Virus record (IMG/VR): IMGVR_UViG_3300042566_000315
Span: 1 to 20,088 of that record
Strand: one strand, 5' to 3'
Length of the DNA: 20,088 bases
Source of the DNA: a virus
The notes under the pieces are model-generated. The model did not search any database and was not told the origin of the DNA. It saw only the letters and a program-made list of their open reading frames with translations. Shown here in pieces: positions 6,425 through 14,400 of this stretch. The first letter of the stretch is position 1, and every line of letters starts with the position of its first letter. The position numbers and the translations under genes were made by a program.

Positions 6425-9400
6425 ATGCCATTAGATTTTAACACTACTAAAGATTTTAGGGATAAAATGTTAAATAGGACATTAAATCCTGTTTACGGAA
6501 GAAGTCCGTCCCCAAAAACTTTCACAAGTTCAAATTATAGTGTTCGAAATTTAGGAGACAGTCCAAATTTATTATTACCTGATGTTGACGATGATAGAGC
6601 CAATGATTTATTAACACCAAAAAAGTTTAATGTATTTAAACCAAATGAATACTTAGTAAAAGATTCATTTCAAGATATACCAAGAAGAGCAAATTTAAAT
6701 TTATATCCGTATTTCACACAAAGTGATAATAATTTAATTGGTATCATGTTAACAAGAAACTATGATACAGAATCCGAATTATTTAAATTTGCGGCAAATA
6801 ATATTAGAACAAACCCACAAGGACCTGTATTATCAAGAATAAGTCAAAACCTTAACACGAATATAAATGCCAAAAATAAGATAGGTGAGGCGTTAGCTGG
6901 TAATACAAATACACTAATTAATATCATTAGAGGTAAACAACCTTTAATTGAAGGTAATAATAGAATTACCGTATCAAGTAGTTTAGTAGGTAAAGGATTT
7001 GATTTTTTGGGAACTGTGGCGGGGGTAGAATTACCATTCAGTACAATACCGGGAGATTATTTAACAAATCCTCGTAATCCGATTAATATTAGACCTACTA
7101 GTGTTTCTACGGCGACTAAAGTTTGGCAAGATTTAACAGGTGTTTTAGGGTCAGTAGTGGGTATTGAAAGAAGACCACTACCATCAAGAAAACCATCCGA
7201 CATATTAATTGAACATATGGGTAGTTCATCAAAAAATAGACTTTTTGATTTATTATCATATTCAAAATATGCACCTGATTATACAACGACGGCGAGATCA
7301 CAAATGTCCACAGGTTTAGGTAGAATTCCTAGTCAAATAGCACAAGGTGTTAAATCACTTTTAGGTATGGAGGCACCAAAAAGTGGTGCGTATATTGGAG
7401 ACGACAGAGAAAACAATGTAAAACAAGCAACAAAAGATTTATTTAGTGGTAGACCTATCAGGAGTAGTTATTATCTAACACTTATGTTTGATAAAGTTTC
7501 GGCCGAATTATTTCATAGTACTAAAAATATTATTGAAAAGGGGCCGATTGGTGGTAATTTAACATGGATTAGTAAAAACAAAACAACTAAGGATGTTAAT
7601 ACAGATAGTATAAAAGATAGTTTATCTACAAAATTTGGATTTAGACAAGGATCAATATTAAATATAACACAAGATATATTAGATTCTAAACCACAAAATG
7701 GTGGAGATTCATTGGCACATATTGGACATATATTAGATCAAACAAGTAGGTACTTTAAAGATGGGGATACCCTAATATCAAGAGGTTCTGCGGTACGTTA
7801 TATTGATAACTCGGGTAAAGATATTGGTGTCGAATATGCTAGGGTATGGACTAAAGATAGACCTTATTTTAGATATAGTGACAGTATGCCACTTTATAAA
7901 GAAACAACAAAAAAACCATATTATAGTGGTGGAACAACCCCTTATAGAAGAACAGGAATTAGAAAATTTGACGGTAGTGTAATGACAAATACGTGGAATT
8001 TGAATATTGCTCCAATGTCAAATGGTACGACAGGTGAAGATGCTTTTAGGAACTCATCAAACATTTTTGAAAAAACAACAGGTAACTTTTATGCTAAAAA
8101 GTATATGTTATCTATAGAAAATTTAGCATGGGCCTCATCTACATTACCTGGATTTACCGTTAACGATTTACCTTATTCAGAAAGAGGACCAAACGGAGGT
8201 CGAGTTATGTGGTTTCCACCATATGATTTAAAAGTTTCCGAACAAAATAGTGCTAAATGGGAACCTAACACATTTTTAGGTAGACCTGAACCAATTTACA
8301 CATATCAAAATACCGAAAGAAGTGGACAGTTATCTTTTAAAGTAGTTGTCGATCATCCAAGTATTTTAAATCTATTAATTAGAGAACATTTCAAATCAGT
8401 TAATGATACTGATGTTGATACATTTATAACATCCTTTTTTGCGGGTGCAAAAGATATTGATTTTTATAGTTTAATTAGACAATATGCTAATTTAAATGAG
8501 GATGATTTAACAATGGTTAAAAACTATTTAAATAATGGTGGAGACACTAGTGATATAAAAAGACGATTAAACCCATTAAATTCACCTGTTGAAAATAATC
8601 CAGGTGGAACAAATACAAATGATGCAAATAAAGAAAACGTAAATACAAAATTAACGTTAAATTTTTCACATAACGTTCCACCACCAGAAGGACAACTCTA
8701 CATTTCATCTGCAAATTATGGGTCAATTATTAAAAGAATTTTAGAACCAGAAAATTTAGTAAATATTAAAAATACATTAAGAGAATCATTAATTAAATCT
8801 ATAATAGATAAAGATAATGATTGTAAAGTAATTTTTGGAACTACTGATATTCCATCGGCACAATCCGGTGATACTGTAAATAAAAAAATTACCGAATTTG
8901 AAAGTATTTTTACTGAATTACAAACAAGTTATGATAAATTAAAAGATAGTTTATCAAGTCTAAAATTAGACTTAAACAATAAAAATATTGGTAGTGATAT
9001 TGTAGTTCTAATAGATTCACACACCTCAAAAATGGGTGATATAAATCACAATTTTAACTTATCAATGAGAAGATCACATTCAATATTTTTATATATTCTT
9101 GAAGGTATTAAAAAAGATGGTACTAATATCGATGCTAATAAATGGAAATTTAAAAATTTAGAATCTTTTACATCTTCATCATCGGGAATGGAAAAATTTC
9201 CAATAGAAGTATCATACTCACTTAAAGAATTAGGATATGATGGTGAAGATAAAAATATAATTTTTAGAACAATAAATTACGGTTCTACAAATAACGGTGA
9301 AAATTCTCTTTGTAATGGAAGTGGTTATACCGACCCAACGTTAACAAACTATGCACCAAATACTTACGGTTGTCGAGCTTCAAATTTAAGTATTGATTAT

Positions 9401-11164
9401 GATAAAACTAAAAAAGTAGATAAACCATCTAATGTTTCAGTAAAGAATTCACTTTCACCCACTGGTAATATTCCAAGTAATAATACCAAACCACCAATAG
9501 ACTTAATGAAAAGAATTATAATGAAAACATTATCCGAAGATTATTACTTTAAGAAATTAGAGGAAACTTCACCAATGATTTATAGTTCATTAAAGGAAAA
9601 ATTAAAATATTTTCATCCTGGTTTTCACTCAATGACACCCGAAGGATTAAACTCACGTTTAACTTTTTTACAACAATGTTTAAGACCGGGTAATACTATA
9701 CCAATAAAAGGATTATCAGATAATTCAGACTTAAATGCTAGAAATACAACATTTGGACCACCACCCGTTTGTGTATTAAGAGTAGGTGATTTTTATAATT
9801 CAAAAGTTGTTATAAGAGACCTTAATATACAATTTGAACAAAATGTATGGGACATGAATCCAGAAGGTATTGGTATTCAACCAATGATTGCGGAAGTTAC
9901 AATGCAATTAAATTTTATAGGTGGTCAAGGATTAGAAAAACCTGTGGAAAGATTACAAAATGCATTATCATCTAATTTCTTTGCAAATACCGAAATGTAC
10001 GACGAAAGAGCAATATCAACAAACACAAAAATTGGAGGTAAGGATGCAAATGAATTCACAAAAGAATTTATACAAAGTATAAATGACACATATATACCAA
10101 AAACAGGATTAAAAGATAGTAATGGTAAGGATTTTGTTGAAGGACAATATATTGGTACGATTAATACTAATGATAAAACAATAGATTATACTACACTAGT
10201 TGGTGACGTTTATAAAAATGTTGAACCATATTTTAGTTCATATCAGAATATGTATAATAATTTATCATCCATATATGGTCATAAAATAACTAATTTAATT
10301 GTAAATAAAACAGAAAGAACAAATAACAAATACAATGTTTATTCCAGTACCGGCACACCAACTCAAATATTATTATTCGGAAATTTTAAAGAAAGTGCAC
10401 CTTTATCAAAATCAATGGAACAATTAACAAATAGATTCCAAATTTATTTAGAATTAAAAAGGGAAACCGACGAATATTATCTATTAAAATTATTAAAAAT
10501 AGACGATGTAATTACTGATAATTTAAAAGACTATTATAACGACGGTTTATACAATCATTTTCATGATAATTTTGACGACAAAGTTAACGATATTTCAACT
10601 TTAAAAATAGTAAAAGATTATGAAGAAATTCGTAATAAAATGACTAATAGTTTAGATAAGTTAAATACTGTTATTAAAAATAATTCAGATTATAAAATTG
10701 TTAAAAATAAAACATATAAATTAACCTTTACAGGAGATACTTCAACAATGTATAATGAATATAAAACATGTATTGATTATATAAAAAATAATGAAAGTAA
10801 AATGTATAGTAAATTAGACACCGCATTATCACAAGCATTTAATGATGATACGTTAAAAGATGTAATTTATTCTTTGTTTAATAATGATTATAAAGTTGCG
10901 TTAGAAAATATCGAGAGTCAATTTGACATGGGAAGTAAAGAAAATGAAAAAGTTGCAACTAAAGTAGAAAATAAATTAAGTAATAATTTTTATGAAACAA
11001 AGGAAACCAATATGAAATTTGGAAAAGCACCTTCAATTAAAAATACAAAAACCTTATCATTTACATATACAGGTGAAATTTTGGATGAAAATGAAGATAT
11101 TAAAAAACTTTATTCGGCACAATATAAACCATCGGATGATACATTAAATTATTATAAAATATGA
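6425..11164 (+). CDS. Very large baseplate structural protein with OmpA-like segment
   Basis: This 1579-residue protein lies directly after the tape measure, where genes for the tube cap and the central baseplate usually are. Three regions are recognisable. Around residues 563-650 is a beta-rich segment (SIENLAWASSTLPGF, GGRVMWFPPYDLKVSEQ, GRPEPIYTYQNTERSGQLSF, KVVVDHPSIL). Around 855-895 is an OmpA/MotB-like peptidoglycan-binding segment (IVVLIDSHTSKMGD, then FNLSMRRSHSIFLYIL), in the order expected for that fold. Around 1108-1200 is a second beta-rich segment (GPPPVCVLRVGDFYNSKVVI, VWDMNPEGIGIQPMIAEVTM), similar to tube-like baseplate domains that form rings below the tube. The C-terminal ~370 residues are Asn/Lys-rich and unplaced. 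The stop overlaps the next start as ATGA. The baseplate assignment is good from context; equating it with T4 gp48 or gp54 is not justified from sequence alone. Confidence 0.65.
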   Translation: MPLDFNTTKDFRDKMLNRTLNPVYGRSPSPKTFTSSNYSVRNLGDSPNLLLPDVDDDRANDLLTPKKFNVFKPNEYLVKDSFQDIPRRANLNLYPYFTQSDNNLIGIMLTRNYDTESELFKFAANNIRTNPQGPVLSRISQNLNTNINAKNKIGEALAGNTNTLINIIRGKQPLIEGNNRITVSSSLVGKGFDFLGTVAGVELPFSTIPGDYLTNPRNPINIRPTSVSTATKVWQDLTGVLGSVVGIERRPLPSRKPSDILIEHMGSSSKNRLFDLLSYSKYAPDYTTTARSQMSTGLGRIPSQIAQGVKSLLGMEAPKSGAYIGDDRENNVKQATKDLFSGRPIRSSYYLTLMFDKVSAELFHSTKNIIEKGPIGGNLTWISKNKTTKDVNTDSIKDSLSTKFGFRQGSILNITQDILDSKPQNGGDSLAHIGHILDQTSRYFKDGDTLISRGSAVRYIDNSGKDIGVEYARVWTKDRPYFRYSDSMPLYKETTKKPYYSGGTTPYRRTGIRKFDGSVMTNTWNLNIAPMSNGTTGEDAFRNSSNIFEKTTGNFYAKKYMLSIENLAWASSTLPGFTVNDLPYSERGPNGGRVMWFPPYDLKVSEQNSAKWEPNTFLGRPEPIYTYQNTERSGQLSFKVVVDHPSILNLLIREHFKSVNDTDVDTFITSFFAGAKDIDFYSLIRQYANLNEDDLTMVKNYLNNGGDTSDIKRRLNPLNSPVENNPGGTNTNDANKENVNTKLTLNFSHNVPPPEGQLYISSANYGSIIKRILEPENLVNIKNTLRESLIKSIIDKDNDCKVIFGTTDIPSAQSGDTVNKKITEFESIFTELQTSYDKLKDSLSSLKLDLNNKNIGSDIVVLIDSHTSKMGDINHNFNLSMRRSHSIFLYILEGIKKDGTNIDANKWKFKNLESFTSSSSGMEKFPIEVSYSLKELGYDGEDKNIIFRTINYGSTNNGENSLCNGSGYTDPTLTNYAPNTYGCRASNLSIDYDKTKKVDKPSNVSVKNSLSPTGNIPSNNTKPPIDLMKRIIMKTLSEDYYFKKLEETSPMIYSSLKEKLKYFHPGFHSMTPEGLNSRLTFLQQCLRPGNTIPIKGLSDNSDLNARNTTFGPPPVCVLRVGDFYNSKVVIRDLNIQFEQNVWDMNPEGIGIQPMIAEVTMQLNFIGGQGLEKPVERLQNALSSNFFANTEMYDERAISTNTKIGGKDANEFTKEFIQSINDTYIPKTGLKDSNGKDFVEGQYIGTINTNDKTIDYTTLVGDVYKNVEPYFSSYQNMYNNLSSIYGHKITNLIVNKTERTNNKYNVYSSTGTPTQILLFGNFKESAPLSKSMEQLTNRFQIYLELKRETDEYYLLKLLKIDDVITDNLKDYYNDGLYNHFHDNFDDKVNDISTLKIVKDYEEIRNKMTNSLDKLNTVIKNNSDYKIVKNKTYKLTFTGDTSTMYNEYKTCIDYIKNNESKMYSKLDTALSQAFNDDTLKDVIYSLFNNDYKVALENIESQFDMGSKENEKVATKVENKLSNNFYETKETNMKFGKAPSIKNTKTLSFTYTGEILDENEDIKKLYSAQYKPSDDTLNYYKI

Positions 11165-11487
11165 GTAGGGAATACTTCGACAGATACCAATTTTTTATAA
11201 ATGATGGTAATTTTAGAATTGTACCAGGTATTGAAATGCCAATAAAGGGAACGGACAAATACGTACAATATAAAAAGGGTAAAGATAGATTGGATAAAAT
11301 GTCACAAGAATATTACGGATCACCTACTTTTGGGTGGATGATAATGATTGCAAACCCAAATGCAGGACTTATTGAATTTGATATTCCCGATAATTTCTTT
11401 TTAAGAGTACCATATCCATTAATTAGCTCTTTACAAGATTATAAAAGAGGTGTAGAATTGTATAATCTATATTATGGTGAAAAATAA
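11161..11487 (+). CDS. gp53: Baseplate wedge protein with LysM-like domain (T4 gp53-like)
   Basis: A 108-residue protein with the gp53 pattern: an aromatic N-terminus (YFDRYQFFIND), then KGKDRLDKMSQEYYGSPTFG followed by WMIMIANPNAGLIEFDIPDN, and a final LRVPYPL strand. In this family the LysM-like fold does not necessarily bind peptidoglycan; in T4, gp53 links neighbouring wedges when six join around the hub. T4 gp53 is larger (196 residues), so this is a short version with the core domain only. The start overlaps the preceding stop (ATGA), and the gene overlaps the next one by 14 bases, indicating translational coupling within one operon. Confidence 0.8.
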   Translation: MSREYFDRYQFFINDGNFRIVPGIEMPIKGTDKYVQYKKGKDRLDKMSQEYYGSPTFGWMIMIANPNAGLIEFDIPDNFFLRVPYPLISSLQDYKRGVELYNLYYGEK

Positions 11488-14400
11488 CATAACAAATACA
11501 GAAGATATACATGTTAAAGTCGATCAAAATAATTTAATTTATATTGACCCAAATTCGACCATTGATAGTGAAGGAAATATATCACCAAGAAATATACAGG
11601 CTGAAAAATTAGTAATGTATGTTAATTTAGAGGCCGATATTATACCTAGATCTATTTTAGTTGCGGAAAATACAAATAATACATTAACGAGTATTGCAAA
11701 GGGAACATTAAATTTTTTGAAAAATAATGATGGACAAGATTATGATACATCTTGGACAGATTCTTATTTTAAGGCGGAAGAGAAAAAAGATAGTTCAGGA
11801 ACCCCAACAGGAGAATTCTATCAATCTGATAAAACAGGTCAATCTTTTGGTATTGATAATATTAATATTTCAATTAAAGGATTTAATTCAATCCCAACAA
11901 TTAGTATAACATTCATTGATGTTAGAGGTAAAACCTTATTTGAGTCACCAGAAAATTCACCATATAAAGCATTTTTTCACATACCATGGCCAATATTTTA
12001 TTTAACAGTTAAAGGGTTTTATGGTAAGGCTATTAAGTATAGATTACATTTAGTTAAATTTACAAGTAAGTTTAATGAATCAAATGGTAATTTTGAAGTA
12101 AACACTTCATTTGTTGGGTCAACATATGCATATCTATCTGATATACCTTTACAAGGTATATTAACAGCACCTTATCTTTTTCCTAATGAATCCACAAAAA
12201 CGACATCGTCAAATACAAATACAGGTAAAGAAGTTGAAAGTGTTAAAAAATCATCTAGGGGTTATGAAATGTTAAAAACAGTTTATAATGAGTATAAACT
12301 TAAAGGTCTCATACCTGACGATTTTCCCGTTAAAACACTAAAAGAGGTTTTAACAATATCAAAAACATTAGATACATTATTAGAGAAACAAATATTTGAT
12401 CAAGTTGTTGATATGAAAATATTTGCGGCATTAAAAGAATTTGGAGAAGATATAGATAAGTACGAACAGGCGGTTATTGGGTGGGGAAAACAAAATTTAG
12501 AAACGGTACCCGAATCTTCAATGACTAATACATCAGATCCCGCAAACCCAATTTTTTATTTTTTAGTTAATTCAACAGATAAAACAAAAAGAGATAATAT
12601 AGACGGTCCAGATACTGAGGGTACATTTGAACACATATTAAAATTTTATGGAGATAAAATTAAAAGAAGTCAATTATTAACAGATAATATCACAGATAAA
12701 CAACCGGCACTTACAAATCAAACTAACTCTGTTTTTTCTAAAAATTCGTTAGGGGTTAGTAAAGTTGGGAATGTGGGAAATTATGTTGAATTAAAAGAAC
12801 CTGATAAATTTGTTGCGGTTTCAATACAGAAATTATTAGATGATGTTAGGGAAATTAGAAAAAACTTTGAACAACAAAGAAATAAATTAGAAAGGGACGT
12901 TGAATTAAAAATGAACGAAATTGTTCGTAATAAAAAGAACGGTTTTGGTTTTGAACCAACAATTAGAAATTTATTTGCGGTTATTTTATCAAATGCGGAA
13001 GTTTTAATTCGTTTAATGAAAGACGTACATAAAAAGGCATTTGATCAGGCGGACACAAGAAAAAAAATAGTAGGTAATTTTTCTAAAGAAAGTAAAGGAG
13101 ACGCAATATACCCATGGCCTGAATTAAAGGCAACTGTTAAAAACAAAGAAAATACAATTATATATCCAGGAGATCCCGATTTCCAAGCACAGTTAGGATC
13201 TGAAAATTCATCAAGGTGGCCTGAGGTTGCATTTATTGAAAGTTACATTGGTATAACCACAAATAAAGTAGATCCATTGGCGGAAAAAGAGGGTACTGTT
13301 AGTAAGATACCTAATTTAACACAAAACGACGTAGACACTAAAAAAATAAAAAGGATTAGTACCGCAAATAGTGTTATTAATATACTACCTTATGTTAATA
13401 AATCAATTGATTCTTTTGTTTATGAGATTTATGAAAGAGCATTAAATTATACTTTAATCGATTCTTTTAATCTTTATAGTGTTAGAAAATTAGCGGAAAT
13501 TGAATATGAAAATATATTAGAGTCGGTTAAAGGTGAAAACAATATTAGAAAAATTTTAAAGGAAAATGTAAGTAGTAAATCTAGTTTAATTTCACAATTA
13601 CAAAAATTATCACCGTTTGAAAAATATTCGTATTATAAAGACAGTTTACCAACAACAGATTATATAAAATCATTTTATGGTCAATCATTTAGTATTGAAC
13701 AATATAAACCGTCAAGTAGTGTTGAAAATAAAGAAATGTATAAATTTTTGGATATTGATTTAGAAGAATACATTCCAGAAACATATAGAAAAAATATTTA
13801 TCCATTTTCATCAGAAACTTATTTGAGTTATTTAGGTGGATTAACATCAATAGACGACTCATTGTTAAATTGTAGAAATTTTTTAAATGTAGACACAACC
13901 CAAGGACTGATATCAGGAGAAATTGATTCTTCATTTTGGGTTAAAAGTAATGCAACAACGAATTTATTTACAAATAAATTTAGTATCTTAAACACAAAAA
14001 CAAATATATTAAACACACCATTTTTTCATAGACAATTATTTTCTGACTTTAATTCAATTGGGAGTTCAAGTGCAAAATATGCGGGTTCAGCATATTTGTT
14101 ATTAAATTCATTAGCGTTTACAGATTTAGATGACGTGAAGAGTGGAACAACAAAAACATATCAAAAACCATATAATCTTTTAGTTTCTTCTTTATTTAAG
14201 GAAATTGGTTCATCACAATATGTTCCATATCATCTAATGTTAAAATGGGGATCTGTTTATCATAGACATAAAAAATTCATTACAGAAGGAATTGATATAA
14301 TCGGTGACCAATATCAAAATAGTACATTAATTAAAGAAGGTGCCATTAAAACCGGTTCAACAGAAACCTTAACAGGATTTCAAACAAATAAAATTGATGG

